The notes beneath the pieces are model-generated. The model was not told the origin of the DNA and searched no databases. It worked only from the letters and a program-made list of their open reading frames with translations. Of a stretch of 64,000 nt of DNA, positions 19,921-31,878 are shown in pieces. The translations under genes and the position numbers were made by a program. Position 1 is the first letter of the stretch. Each line of letters opens with the position of its first letter. The stretch spans positions 372,001 through 436,000 of the forward strand of contig BSYQ01000012.1 of NCBI GenBank assembly GCA_030272585.1. The letters run 5' to 3'. Origin of the DNA: Bryopsis sp. KO-2023 (lineage: Eukaryota; Chlorophyta; Ulvophyceae; Bryopsidales; Bryopsidaceae).

Positions 19921-22535
19921 TCATGGAAAAACTTTTGCTTTGATTTTGCCCAGGAGACCACTTTCGCCCCCCTCATCTTTTTCATTTTTCTTTTCTTTTC
20001 TACCTTTTTCCTTTTTTTGCTTTGCTTTTGTTGGGGGGGCGGTGCAAGTTTCCATGAGAAACATGTTTCGTGCGTACGAATGCCAGCCTTCCGGACATTC
20101 GCACTGCAGGATGTAATACCTTTCCCCGAACGACCTCACCAGTTTGTGATAGGAAAAAGCTGCAACCTTGCATGCAGCCCTTCTCTTGATTTTGTCTGCC
20201 CCATAAATGGCATTACACCTGGCCCCCCCCCCCCAAAAAAAAAAACAAAAATAATAAAAAATATGTATATATACATAATTAAAAAATAAGAAAGAAAGAA
20301 ACGATATATAAAAAAGAAAGAAAGAAAGAGACGATAAATTAATAATAACAAGAATCAGTGAAAGAAAATGGTGGACAAGCAACCAGAAGCTTCCCTCCTA
20401 GATGCATGCATTCCCTGAAATCGATCTGGACCGAACCTCACTTCTTGCTTCTTGCTTCATTTATTTTTGTTTTATTTTTTCGCTTCTTTTATTTTTGGTG
20501 GCTGAACCCCCCCCCCCCCCCCCAAACACACACACACACACACACCTTTTGATCATTGCGATTCTCATCAGGTCATCGCATCTTTCCCTTCTCTGCTCTT
20601 TCGTTTTGAATTCTTTCTGGAGAAGGACATCTCCACAGGAATAACAAGCATCGTGCAAATTGCATGCCGGTGTCACCACCTCTTCGAATGGACCGTCCAA
20701 GTCCAAATCACTAGGGAGTTTACTGGAACACCCATCCACATTTTTCACAGCGCAATCTGCACACCCTGTTTTGGTTCATAAAGGGGGGTGAAGAGGGGGG
20801 TCAGACAAAAAAAAAGAAACAGAGAAAAAAAATCTTGGTTCGTTTACAAAAAATAAGCATGCAAGAAAAACTGAAAGAAAAACTACAAATGTATGGAGAG
20901 ATCTCATCACTTTCAGTCTTTTTCCTTGATGGCTTCATGTATAATAGATATCTCAAATAGCTCAAAGGTTTCTCGAAAGACAAATGTATTTGCTGTTTTA
21001 CTATTGTTTCTTCTTCTGGGGAAAAAAAATGCAAATGCATGTATTGTACATAAAGTAATATATACCATTGTTGCATGAACAAACATGCAAGTCATCATCT
21101 CTGGCTTTTTTTGGTGCGGCGAATGGTTGTAATTCACATGTGGGGCATCTATCGATGGCAGCTTCTCCTTCTGATTTCGAATTTGTCTTCTCTTTTTGCA
21201 CATCGGCCAGAAGTGCTCGACCTGATCACACCTTTATCATTCATTTTATTATCATTTTATATTTTATTTTTTTATTTTTTTTACTTTTTTTTACGCTATA
21301 TTTTTTTATTTATTTTATTATCTTTCTGACACTTTATTTTTTCTTCTTTTACAAAGATTTCTTTTTTTTGAAACGTAATGTACTCATCGAAAATGACATC
21401 GGAGAAGAAAAATACCATCGATTAAGAAACTGCAACCGACAAAAAAAGAAACCAGTCTCGCTGATAAACACTGATCCAAATCTCCCCCCCCCCCCCCCCA
21501 AGAAAACATGCAAAAATTTCAAAGATTAATCACATGCTTTTGCACACTTTTGTTTTTCCAGGGGGAATAATCCTTTCCTTTTCATAATCTTGCCAGGGAT
21601 TCTAGCATTCACTACCATTGAGGGAGTTTCTGGCAGAGCCTCGATCCTCTTTTGAAGCATCGAAACAATACATTTTCAGAGTTTGGCCTTCCCTCAAGGA
21701 ATACGGATCCAGGTCCGGGTTGCATGCCATTATCATGTGCACCCCGACAATGGCATCATGGGAGGGAAAATTCGACACCGAAATATCCCAGATCCTTTCT
21801 TTTTGGCCGACTGTATGGATTCTACCACAGTTGCATCCGGAATCTGCAAAACACACAGTGATGAGCATACATGGAAAAGATTGAGGAACCTCAAAAATAC
21901 CAAGGAAAGAAAAAATGAAAAAAAAATCAACCCTATTGGGTTCTTGCTGGGAAAAAATGAACAAATTCAATCAATGAAAATCACAAAAACTTGTTTCCAC
22001 AGTGGACAGGTCACGTCAGACTTTCAGCTTTTTTGATAAATGCATTTTTTAGGGAAACATCAAAAGAAACATCAAGACGAAAAAGTAAGGAATGAAACTA
22101 AATGTGGGTTGCTTACCATGTGCAAAAAATCTGGGATCCTTGCGGTCACTGGAAAACAAACATGGTTCGACCAATTCATCTTTCAGGGAGGTCAATCCAT
22201 GTTGCAACCCCGGGTTACAAATATACAAAGCTTCTTGGATAGTATCGTGATGCTGGCTGGATGTGTTGGGAAAAATCGCTTTCAGCAAGTCTGACATGGA
22301 GTCAAACCATTCGGATGGCAAGTGGATGGTCCCACAACCGCATAAGTCGAGATTCGATCCTGGGATGAGTGGCAACACAGAAAACAAAAACAGCAAATAC
22401 TAATATCAACAATGGTTCAACAACATGGTGATTTTTTGGAGAAAAAAATTATGAAATCATACCCTGTGGATGCTCAGAGTGTGATAGGTTTTTGAAAAAA
22501 ACAGCAAATGAAGAACTGGAGTGAAAGCTTTCCAT
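19921..22535 (-). CDS. LysM-like repeats fused to phospholipase A2-like domain
   Basis: Six exons on the minus strand: 22463-22535, 22117-22359, 21616-21843, 21066-21170, 20546-20756 and 19921-20218. All join in frame (phases 1,1,1,1,2) and give 385 residues. Exons 2 and 3 each encode a Cys-x-Cys-Gly start with I-H and a later CNP-L block. The second ends NPDLDPYSLREGQTLKMYC, the usual end of a LysM carbohydrate-binding repeat; the first is more degenerate. Exon 4 is a short Cys linker (DRCPTCELQPF, HVCSC). Exon 5 has VDGCSS followed by TPACNLHDACYSCG, the His-Asp active-site motif of conodipine-type phospholipases A2. Exon 6 continues with CNAIYGADK, RRAACKVAAFSYH and LVRSFG, which fits the C-terminal helix of that fold. 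The tail is Lys-rich. The cysteine content suggests export, but the first exon is a weak signal peptide, so the N-terminus may be incomplete. Binding of chitin or peptidoglycan-type glycans and lipid cleavage are inferences. Confidence 0.75.
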
Positions 22536-24600
22536 TGTGTTTTTAATATTGTTTATAAAAAGATTTTATTCATATATAAAAAATCATTAATCATGATAAT
22601 TTTTTTTCTACCCCATTGAACAGAAGAGAGGCCATCGTCGTGTCAACCAAAAAAAAAACGCACAAAATATTTCCAAGAAACCATAACAGAGTAAAAACTC
22701 TATCAGGTAACGCTCTCCAAGCGTTACGGCGTTACGATACCGAAATATGAAAAGAGACAAAGACTTTCTGACGTGTCTTAAATTCTGAGCGTGTGGATTT
22801 TTTTTTTTGCGAAAACATCATCGTGCCGTCGACCCCATATATAAATGCGTATTTACTCAGGGATGGTTTGTTTGCGCTGTACCTCGAGCCGTCGACAAAA
22901 GTAGAGAAATAATGATGATCGCTGCCACCTCCACCATATCGACAAATAAAAAACACAAGATCAAGAGAACTGTGCGCCGCGTGGCTTTCTACTCACACCC
23001 TTTCACGGGTTCTTCCTCTGCATAACATGAACGGATGAACAAACTCGACTCGACAGTGAAGTCCATTCTACGTGTGGCGAGTTTATAGCGAGATGAGATG
23101 GGAAGGTCCCCTGTGTGTATGAAGAAGGTCCACTTCTTTGCTCGTTCGCACGTACGAAAGTATCCTCGTCAAAACCCGACGTTGAGTCGGGCGAATTCGA
23201 ATCAGTTGGCGGCTGACGCGATCAGCCGGATATGTGGCAGACACAAAGAGCATTTTGGTGGTGTTGATGATGGAAATTTATGGCGTTTGTTTGAGTTTGC
23301 TGCAGAGAGTTGATGGGCTTGTTCCCTGTCTTATTCTGGGGAGACTCACGCAACAGAAAATCGTGCAAGCATCGTGCGAACGATATACTGGTCCACACCC
23401 ACGCCAACACCACCCACAACCACCAACACCCCGTAAATTAAAAAAAAATAACCATGCCTCCGCATAGTGGAAAAAAAACGAATTGAGGTTACCCCGCTCA
23501 AAGTGGGCTTGTGACCCAAGTGACTCGAGCTCGAGTCTCCCTCTGTCCAATTTCCCTTACATAATTATTAAATTTACTTGGATTACAGTTGAAGTAAGTG
23601 GTTTAAATAGTTGTGCGGGTGTGAAAGATTCGATGTAAGGTTCAACGTTCCAAGACTTCAACAACAGAAACTCGTCCACTAGTGTCGCTCACCTCGAGAC
23701 CACACTATCATCCCCATCATCTATTCCGCCCCTTTACGAGTCGGCTTATAATTCTAAAATTAAAAAAATCTTTGCCCATCAGACACACCACCTCTCATCG
23801 AGCTCTATCATCGGACACCTCGCCTTGCACCGAACCGTCAGCTACCCAATCATCGACTGTCGTCCGGTACGGCCGGCCAAGGCTCAGTGTCCGACTCAAG
23901 GTCGCAGCTCTCGTGGATCTGGCCTTTGTCATCATTTGGATTGCATGTCCCCGTGCATTGATCCGTGTACGAACTGAAGAATGCATCGCATTCAAGTACA
24001 GTCGTGACTTGGCGAGTGGTAGAACGCTATGTCGTTTCCAAGCATTTTGTTAAAAAGTAGGAAAAGGCGTCCAAAGCAAATGTCAGTTCTGCAACACGCT
24101 ATGAGTCGCCACGTGGACGATTCTGGGCCACAAAACGGCGACAGAACGACGAATCTGACTTGGGGGAGAAACGTTGGTGGATGATCTTATGATCCCTTGA
24201 TCGCAAGAGCCTTTTGAATATGACATGAGGAGTTGTGTCCGCAGCTGAAACTGTGGCTGCGTGAATCGAACTGGGTCAAGTTGATGAGACATGCACTTCA
24301 ACAATTTACAGATACACGCACGTCAAAAAAAAACAATGGAAAAGATCCTTCCAAGCGCGAGCACAACATACACTCCTAACCAACAATTGTTTGGTTTGCA
24401 AACCGAACAAATTTCTGTTCCCGCAAAGCTAGTTACACACCCCCACTCTTCAAACACATCCCAAAATCAAAAGTCTTCTTCTCATGATGACCAATCAAAA
24501 AAATATTGCAAAACTCTGGGGAAAAAAAATCAATACATAATGAAGAATCAAGTCCTGGTCTCATCACCAAAAAGCAAATCAGAAAAATAGCTCAGAAAAT
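22536..24600. other. Intergenic region, nothing recognised
   Basis: Holds the 5' flank of the LysM/PLA2 gene. A hairpin-capable stretch gtaacgc...gcgttac lies near 22708-22728. From about 22,740 the poly-T character disappears. Short frames between 22,800 and 24,060 show no domains. Confidence 0.45.
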
Positions 24601-25710
24601 CTAGAAAATCTGGGCCCCAAAAAACTTGGTGGCATACACAAACCCATTGTTTGCTATAGGATCGGCAACATGCTCAGCCCAGCACTCCACAAGGCCCTTC
24701 CCTGTCTGCAAAGATTGGACAAAAAATCCAAACATGGCAAACATCGCCAAGCGTCCATTCTTGATCTCCTTTGTCTTCAGCTCAGCAAAGGTCTCTGGGT
24801 CGTCGACCATGCCCATCGGATCGAAAGCCTCACCAGGGTACAATGGATCAGTGGCTTCCCCCAAAGGCCCCCCAGAGCATCGGTATCCCTCAGCTAATCC
24901 CATCAGAACCACCTGCAAGAATAGGAAACTCAATTTAAGAATCTGATCCAGTGATTTTTCCTGGAGAACAAATCAACCCAGTGCCCTTTCCCAACAAGGC
25001 ATCTTAATAAAAAAAGCAGCAATCAGGAAATGTTTTCATTCCAAAATCTTAATAAAAAAAGCAGCAATCAGGAAATGTTTTCATTCCAAAATGGATCATA
25101 AAGATTTGTTTCAATAAGGAAGATTCGAGGGCGGTATGTATGAGCTGTATGAGCTGTTTTGTTTTTACCTGGGTCCAGCAGATCGCCAAAATGAACTGTG
25201 CATGCAACAAGGAAGGGTTGCCCAGGTAATCCAGACCGTCCTCCGCGAAGATCTGGGATCCAGCCTTGAACCACACGGCCTCACCAAACTCGACGCCGCC
25301 GTACTTCTCCAACGCCTCGGGGGTCAAACAGCCCACAGTCTCCAACATGGCCCAACGAGCGTGGATCAGCTCCAACTCGCGATTGGCGGCGAAAGTTTCA
25401 GGGTCGGCGGACAGGCCGGCGGATACCAGCCATAGTCGCCAGGGAATTCTCCGGTGCGGTAGCTCGGGACGGTGCCTTCGGAGTAGGGCCCCAACCAGAG
25501 CGCACGATCCGGACCGTAAAGCTCCACGGGGGCGCGCGTCACTTGCTTTAAGCGCAATTAATAGTCGCCTGCGCGAATTCACACCCCAACCGTTACGAAG
25601 CCCAGATCGGAAACTCTAAAGTTTTGAGTAGATCTGCTCACAAAAAACCCGTGCAGCAAGGTGAAGCTCACCCTGACGGCGGACTGAGCACCAACGAGAG
25701 TCTGCGCCAT
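24601..25710 (-). CDS. Chlorophyll a/b-binding protein (LHCII-type), apparent 1-nt frameshift
   Basis: A thylakoid antenna protein that binds chlorophyll a/b. Exons on the minus strand: leader 25672-25710 ([13 protein letters not shown]), core 25169-25545 and C-terminal 24601-24912. The sequence follows the family from [18 protein letters not shown] and GEFPGDYGW through [22 protein letters not shown] (helix B, broken here for length), [20 protein letters not shown] (helix C) and [16 protein letters not shown] (helix A) to [20 protein letters not shown]. One base is missing between the Trp of GDYGW and the AGLSADP segment (plus positions about 25420-25424), shifting the frame. Everything else is intact, so this is either an assembly error or a very young pseudogene. 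The intron before the last exon carries a 45-bp tandem duplication. The acceptor at 25546 is poor in pyrimidines, so the leader junction is less certain than the rest. Confidence 0.85.
25001..25090. repeat. 45-bp exact tandem duplication in LHC intron
   Basis: The 45-bp unit starting atcttaataaaaaaagcagc occupies 25001-25045 and is repeated at 25046-25090. It lies wholly inside the intron. Confidence 0.95.
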
Positions 25711-27126
25711 AGATGCGGGCCATCGTGTGTAAGGGATGTCAAAACGGAAAGGCGAGAGAAAGCGGCCGTGTAGGATCAAATCGAGCGCAAGCTTGAAAAA
25801 ATTTTTTTGAAGTGAAACCTCTTTGTAGCGAACTGCAGCGTCCAAGGGGGCTTTGGACGTGAGGTGATTGAGCACAAAGGCCGAGCGAAGCGAGTGGTGA
25901 GGAGAGCTATCATGTGGGGTCGGACATCGAAAGGCGAGTGTGGGGTGCCATACGGTCCGATGTAGGGGCGTGTGGCGTAGTCGCCCGAAAAGCAAGAAAA
26001 GTAGTGAAATTCAGCAAGCTTTTTGGGGGGTCATACAGATTCACACCACGACCACTGTTTCCATTCATTCACCATTGGGTGGATAGTCACTGATCGATTA
26101 AGCAATCCACACCAAAAGAGAGCCATCACGCTCCATGATGCTGGAACATATAGGAAACAAAAAGAACAAAAACGATTTTTTTTTCTTCTTTTTTGATATT
26201 ATGGTTTCCCAGCATGAGAAACATTCATTATTAATTTCGTTTTTTCTTGGTGTAGATGGGAAAAATCTTCCTGTTACATTCAAGTTTATCCAATCAGGTT
26301 GTTCAACCTAGAGCAAAAACAGCAGATCTGCTGTTTTAGAACTGACAAAACACCATACACACATGGACACAATCTGGTAATGATAAAAACTTTTGGAAAC
26401 GTATTCATTTTTAAATGTTTTCTCCTTTTCGCCTTTCCATGTAATCGGAGCTGGAACGGGTCATATTCATACATATATAAATTTATTCGGGAAAAAAATC
26501 TGACCGAAGATAAATCTGGAGACTGTTTTTCTTGATTTTATTTAGTGCATATTAGAATTTTTTTGCTGATAGATGGCTCCAGAGCTGGGGAATGTGATTT
26601 TTTGAGTTGAAACTGCAAAGCGACAGGGAAATTTCAAGCACTCCACGGCACCACACCACGCACAAAGATGTGTGATTGTTCAACCGGGGCTGACAACGGC
26701 AGATCTCCGTCGTTGACCGGCTGGACCTCTGGAGATTTCTGTGTGGTGACACTGTTGTTACAATCAATCAAATGTTCGAGACGCTCCCAAAAGTCTGTTT
26801 AAACAACAATCACAAAACAACAATAGGATCCCATAAAGAAAATCCTGGCCAGGAGTGCTACTCCAGGGAAAAAAAACTTGTGTAAAAGGCAAACAAAAGG
26901 AGCGAGCCAGAATCATGCGGAGAAACAAAACGTTCAAAGAATTCTTTCAAAGAATTCTGCACCTTCAAATTTGGGCGGTATTCTACGCTCTGCAGTGTCA
27001 AAAAACCACGAACTTATCGCCAACCACGCACGTCACTTTAAGCAAAAATGCGCTGACAGCATGCACCCGTTGACAGAACGCAAAATGTTGGCGATGCCAC
27101 GTGCATCAATTTGACGGTGGAATCAC
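25711..27126. other. Intergenic region upstream of LHC gene and LINE
   Basis: Holds the 5' flank of the LHC gene. A local direct repeat of tcaaagaattct lies near 26935-26960. No gene recognised. Confidence 0.45.
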
Positions 27127-29557
27127 ATACGCATGCGAATTTTTTCTCGATTTCAATGGTTCGATTCGGAATGTTATTCTCTTCGTGCGCGGGTTTGGCG
27201 GGCATATAGATCGGACAAGCATGGGTCTGAGTATAAACAGTTGAGGTCAAATTATCAAAAATTGTGTTCAGGGAAAAAATCTGATTTTCAGAAGACATAC
27301 GGGGATCGTTTATTAGGCCTATATCATAGTGATCGTAAGGCGTTTTTTTCCCATTTTCGACCAAAGTCTTTGGTTGAACCGGACTGGGTTTCTATGGACG
27401 ATTGGGTCAGTTTTTATTCCTCTTTGTTTTCCCCTAAGGACCATGACTCCTCATGGTCTCTTAGTTCTTTTTTTGAGCATACTTCGGTGCAGGATACCAG
27501 TATTTTGGAGCATGCCATTACATTGGAGGAAGTGTTGGGGGCAATTATGCGGTTACGACGTCATGCAGCTCCAGGACTGGATGAGTTACCAACGGCCCTC
27601 TTTAAAGATGCCAAGGATTGTCTCATTGGGATTTTGGCAGGTTTTTACCAGGTGTGTTGGGATCGTAAGCAATTCCCCAGGGGCTGGTTAACAGGGATTC
27701 TACGGCCTTTTTACAAGGGTAAGGGTAATCGTGCTGTCCCTGAATTTTACAGGCCCATAGTCCTGACGTCTCCTCTATATAAGATTTTTTCTTATATATT
27801 ATTGGGTCGCATGGAGGTTGTAGATTGTCGTGTCGGTTTACGTTCAGATTTGCAGGCGGGATTTCATGTAGATTTTTCTCCAAATGATCATCTTTTTCTT
27901 TTTTGGTTGTTTTGGTTTCATTCTAAGGACCAGCGTCTGCCCTTTTTTATTTTATGGTTGGATTTTCGAAAGGCGTACGATTCGGTGCAACATAGGCGTT
28001 TGTGGGAGACTCTTTATTGTTTTCGTTTTTCAAAAGCCTATGTGGAGATGTGGCAGTATTTATACGAACATTCTTCTTTCGTTATAAAGGCATCAGTAGG
28101 GACTTCGGTACCGATACCTCTTCGGGCCGGGGTGTTACAAGGTTGTCCAGCAAGTCCTTCTTTATATAGTCTGTATCAGGAGCCACTCCAAGATTTATTG
28201 AACTCGAGGATTGCTGCTCCTTCCTTGGGTGGGGAGACCATTCCATGTATGATGTTTGCAGATGATACGGGGATACCAGGACATTGTTGGTCTGGGGTAA
28301 AGGAAGTGTTGCAGGTTTTGATTGAATGGGAACAATATTCGGGAATTGGTTTAAATTTTTCCAAAACGATTCTGATGGTTTTTTTTCAGCAGCTTATGTC
28401 TTCTTCTTTTCATTTTCATGAGCATTCTATACCAATTTCAGAGGACCATACATATTTAGGAATTCGGTTATCATCAAGTTCTCATCATCCTTTTTTGTCG
28501 CATATTGATTATGTTTTAGCACAGTGTCGGAAAGCAATGGGGTTTGTTTTGTCGCGTCTTTTTGCTCTGAAAATTGAGGATCCAAAAGTAGCATACAATC
28601 TTTTTAAGGTGTATGTTTTGGGCAGTATAGGATATGGGTTTCCTATTTGGGGTCCATTCCTAACAGTTTCTCAGTGGCGTTTGTTGGAAGCAATTCATCT
28701 CCAGTTTATGAGAAGTATCCTCCGTTTGCCTCGATATACGCCAAAGGAGGTTCTGTACGGGGAATTAGGGTGTTATCCATTAGAATTAGCACTTTGGTCG
28801 CAATTGTGCCGATATTGGAACAAGTTGGTTGGGTTATCAGTTGATCGATTGCATGGAAGATTGTTTTGTTGGGGTTTTGATCAATATCACGCATCTCGAT
28901 CTTCTTGGTTTGGGCGTATTTTGGGTTTTTTCAGACGGTTTTGGCCGGAGAAGATATTTTCTTCTACGACTTTGGTGGACATTTCGGAATTTCAGCGTCG
29001 TTATAAAGCTATGCATGCTGAACATGTTTTCGGTTCATCTGCATCTCGAGTTATATCTTGGTATCGGCATATTAAGTTTTCCCTCAGATTTGAACGGTAT
29101 TTGACAACTTTAAAACCAACTTCTCTTCGGGTTTTCTTTACTCGTTTTCGTTGTGGTATTCATTTCTTGGAAGTGGAAGTGGGACGATATAATGGTGTAC
29201 CAAGGGAAAACAGGATTTGTCGGTTGTGTCGGTCCGCGGTGGAAGATGAACGGCATTTTCTTTTTGAATGTCCTTTTTATTCTTCCTTTCGTTCTTTGCA
29301 TTCAGATGTTTTTCGATGGGCTAATCCCAAGGATCTTTTTAGTAGGGTGCCATCGGGCAAATTAGCTTTAATTATCAGCAAAATGGCTTCAATACGTTCA
29401 GCAGGTTTACAATCCTAAGGTTTTTTTTTTGTTTTTGTTTTTTTTTTTTTTTGTTTTTTCTCTTTCTTTTCTTTCCTTTTTGTCTTTGTTCCAGCATCAT
29501 AGAGGGTGATGGCTCTCTTTTGCTGTGGGTTGTAATTATGATTATGATACGCATGCG
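27127..29557 (+). mobile_element. 5'-truncated non-LTR retrotransposon (LINE) with 11-bp target-site duplication
   Basis: The reverse-transcriptase frame is bounded by identical 11-bp copies of atacgcatgcg at 27127-27137 and 29547-29557, as expected for target-primed insertion. The element begins in the middle of the polyprotein, after the endonuclease, so it is 5'-truncated. Its 3' end after the stop is a T-rich stretch and then a short attatgattatg tail. The outer bases tcaatttgacg (27106-27116) and cgtcaaattga (29556-29566) are inverted copies of each other across the site. Confidence 0.85.
27138..29418 (+). CDS. LINE reverse transcriptase fragment, open to its stop
   Basis: An uninterrupted frame of about 760 codons. 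It starts with the linker seen between endonuclease and reverse transcriptase in LINEs (QWFDSECYSLRARVWRAYR). The reverse transcriptase follows with APGLDELPTALFK, LTGILRPFYKGKGN, YRPIVLTSPLYKIFSYILL, LDFRKAYDSVQHRRLW, AGVLQGCPASP and the catalytic MFADDTG at about residue 372. A thumb and a C-terminal Cys-His zinc knuckle (CRLCRSAVEDERHFLFECPF) end the protein. The apurinic endonuclease expected upstream is absent because of the 5' truncation, so this copy cannot move by itself. Codons are strongly T-ending, unlike the host genes around it. The lack of stops or frameshifts points to a recent insertion. Confidence 0.93.
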
Positions 29558-30720
29558 TCAAATTGACTCACAGATAACGAAAGACAGGCTTGGATTCTAT
29601 ATGTTGGTTTCTGGGCAAACACCCTAGCTAGCAGTGACTCTTTCCAGAATGAAGGGTTTTTTAAAAAGGAGTTCTTTAAGCATACACACAACCCACCTCC
29701 ATAGAACAGAACAAATGAGTTCCCCTACCCCACACCACGACCTTACTTTCCGGTTTCGCAGCTTGTCTTACCTGTCATTGACCGAATCCAGAAAAATATC
29801 TTGAAAAATTGCCACTCTAACTCGATTATATCCCATATCATTATTCACCCGCACCACAAATTCACTCTGATAACCCCATTGATTTTTTTCCCCCTCGTAT
29901 CCCTAACTTTTTTTTTTTTCAGAATCCCATTTTCCCATGTATTTTTTTTCCCCCCATTTCCACACAAATATTAGTGTTGCACTCCCAAACCAAAAGAACC
30001 CTCCAAGTATAATTTCCCCATCCTCTTTTCTCCCTGACTACTACTCAGTTTTCTTTCAAGCCTTCCGTTTCTTTCTCCCAGACAATAACACAAAAACTGT
30101 TTCGTTCTTTTTGTGAGATATTTCCAATGACATATGAAGGAAAACCTGCACAGAAAACACACACACACACACACAATTGGAGTTAACATAACCTTCTTTC
30201 TCCATGTCCGGAAAACTCATATCGGATCCAGAGTATTCCAGCGAAAAATGCAAAGCGACTTTGCTTGCAGCAGCGGAACCTGAACTCACCTTCGAATTTT
30301 CTCTGAATTTTAATTTCCTCCGGTTGGAGCGACGCTCACGCGACAACGCGTTCTAATTTTTCACCTGAGTCAAACCATCGAGGTCTGCTCCGTACGATTC
30401 CTTTCTTCCATTATCTCCTTGGTTTTCTAAGCAAAGTATCTCCGCAAAGTATGCATCTGTGATTGGAAGCTGGCATTCACTGGAAACAAAGAAACAATCG
30501 TTGACCGAGAGTGTTTCATATTTTGAATTGGTTCACACTTCCACGGGTAGAGATTTTCATCGCCTTACAGCAAGCAGCGGACGTCTGCTCTATTAGAGAG
30601 ACACGCGTCGTTCAGGAAAGACAGCAAAACAAAAATGAAAACACATGGACTTGTTGGGTGCCCTTGCGGCCCAGCTTCAATAAGCGCGCGACACAAAAAC
30701 CGCCTTTCTCACCAGATACT
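29558..30720. other. Intergenic region with (CA)n microsatellite
   Basis: Holds a (CA)n run at about 30158-30174. A minus-strand frame near 30180-30346 without an ATG might be an exon, but nothing supports it. No gene called. Confidence 0.45.
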
Positions 30721-30999
30721 TCATTCGATTCTTGGATCGAATGATGGAATTGTCCATCCGTCATCTGACTCCCTGACGTCCTGTTCAAAGTCGTCTGGGA
30801 AGATTTCCGTGCCAACGTCCCAGCCCTGATAACTGATAATAGCGTCGAACGCTACTCCCGACGAGATATCATCAACAACAGTAATCAGTGGGGGAGGAAT
30901 AGGAACGTGGCTCTGCGAATCACGGCGCCTCCAGAAGAACACCGCAGCACCCAGGCCGATTCCACAAACAGCCCCCACCAACGCATTGACGGTTCCCAT
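30721..30999 (-). CDS. Small single-pass membrane protein, unknown function
   Basis: A 92-residue frame with a good ATG at 30999. Residues 3-22 (TVNALVGAVCGIGLGAAVFF) form one hydrophobic helix with Gly spacing, followed at once by WRRRD, so the N-terminus is probably outside or lumenal and the rest cytosolic. The remaining 65 residues are acidic (DVGTEIFPDDFEQDV, ESDDGW). I do not recognise a family. The frame is short and alone, so it might be one exon of a larger gene, but start, helix and stop make a coherent small protein. Confidence 0.45.
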   Translation of the reverse strand: MGTVNALVGAVCGIGLGAAVFFWRRRDSQSHVPIPPPLITVVDDISSGVAFDAIISYQGWDVGTEIFPDDFEQDVRESDDGWTIPSFDPRIE

Positions 31000-31878
31000 A
31001 CTGTTCAGTCCGCTCTATTTCCCTTGTTTTCAAACTTTTGAACCTCTAGTGGGATATTGTAGAGGCTGTCGAAAGACCAGGTCAAAGTTCCACACGGTCG
31101 CCAAACACAGTAAAAAACGGGTGGATTGAGGTGGTTGGGCACGTTTAAATACAGCCACAGTGAAAATTTGGAGCGACGAAGATGTGCATGGCAGACATGT
31201 GAGACTAGGAAATGCATCAAACGAGCATGGAATTATAGCGTGCAAGGCCGTCTTGAGCGTCTAACGGCGCAGCGTCAGACGTGAGGAACTGAATGAAACT
31301 GTCTCATTTAAGCTTCAGCGAGGCACATACCAAGCTTGGCATTTGACTTTTTCTTTGCGTATGCGGTGCATTGCAAATTTTAACGTGCCAAACCATAGAT
31401 GGCCATAGTCTGCGTACTTTCCGCAGCACCTAGGATCAGTTACAGACTCACTGCGCGCAGTGACGTCTGTTGGAATCGTCGCATGCGATAATTCCAGAAA
31501 AATGAAGCGTTTACAATAATTTTCAATATATACACTGTGGGGAGAGGGGGAGGGAGTGGTCAGGATATTCATGGAAATACCCAAGGAACAAATTCCTCAG
31601 TTAGGACAGGTCCCAATCGAGCATTTTTGTACAAGGGTGCTGAGTGAGCTCCCCTACCAAAGGAGCCATAGCACATATCGTTAATGTCTTTATCAACAAT
31701 GCTGTTCGTTCAGCCATCCGCTTCTTTACATCTCGATGCAAAACAAAAACCTCCCTCTCAGGAACACACAAACTGATGCAACTCGAGTCGAAAACAATCC
31801 TTTTTCTCTCAAAAAATAATGATCTTCATTGAGAAGGTATCCCTCTACAGAAGGCACTGTTTCAAATTTACAATCTCC
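31000..31878. other. Intergenic region, nothing recognised
   Basis: Lies between the start of the small membrane protein gene and the 3' end of the RING-H2 receptor gene. Short overlapping frames only. Confidence 0.45.

Noticed and set aside
22360..22396. Hydrophobic LLFLFSVLPLIPG directly before the first LysM exon, looking like a signal peptide
   Set aside because: An in-frame TAG lies just upstream with no ATG, and the stretch ends in a normal polypyr/cag acceptor. I treat it as intron and use the exon at 22463-22535 instead.
25049..25168. Extension of the LHC frame past WTQ ([11 protein letters not shown]...)
   Set aside because: This is intron read-through. The family sequence continues with [11 protein letters not shown] at 24912.
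30056..30346. Minus-strand frame SRERRSNRRKLKFRENSK... as a gene
   Set aside because: No ATG, it runs into a (GT)n repeat, and it has no recognisable domain.
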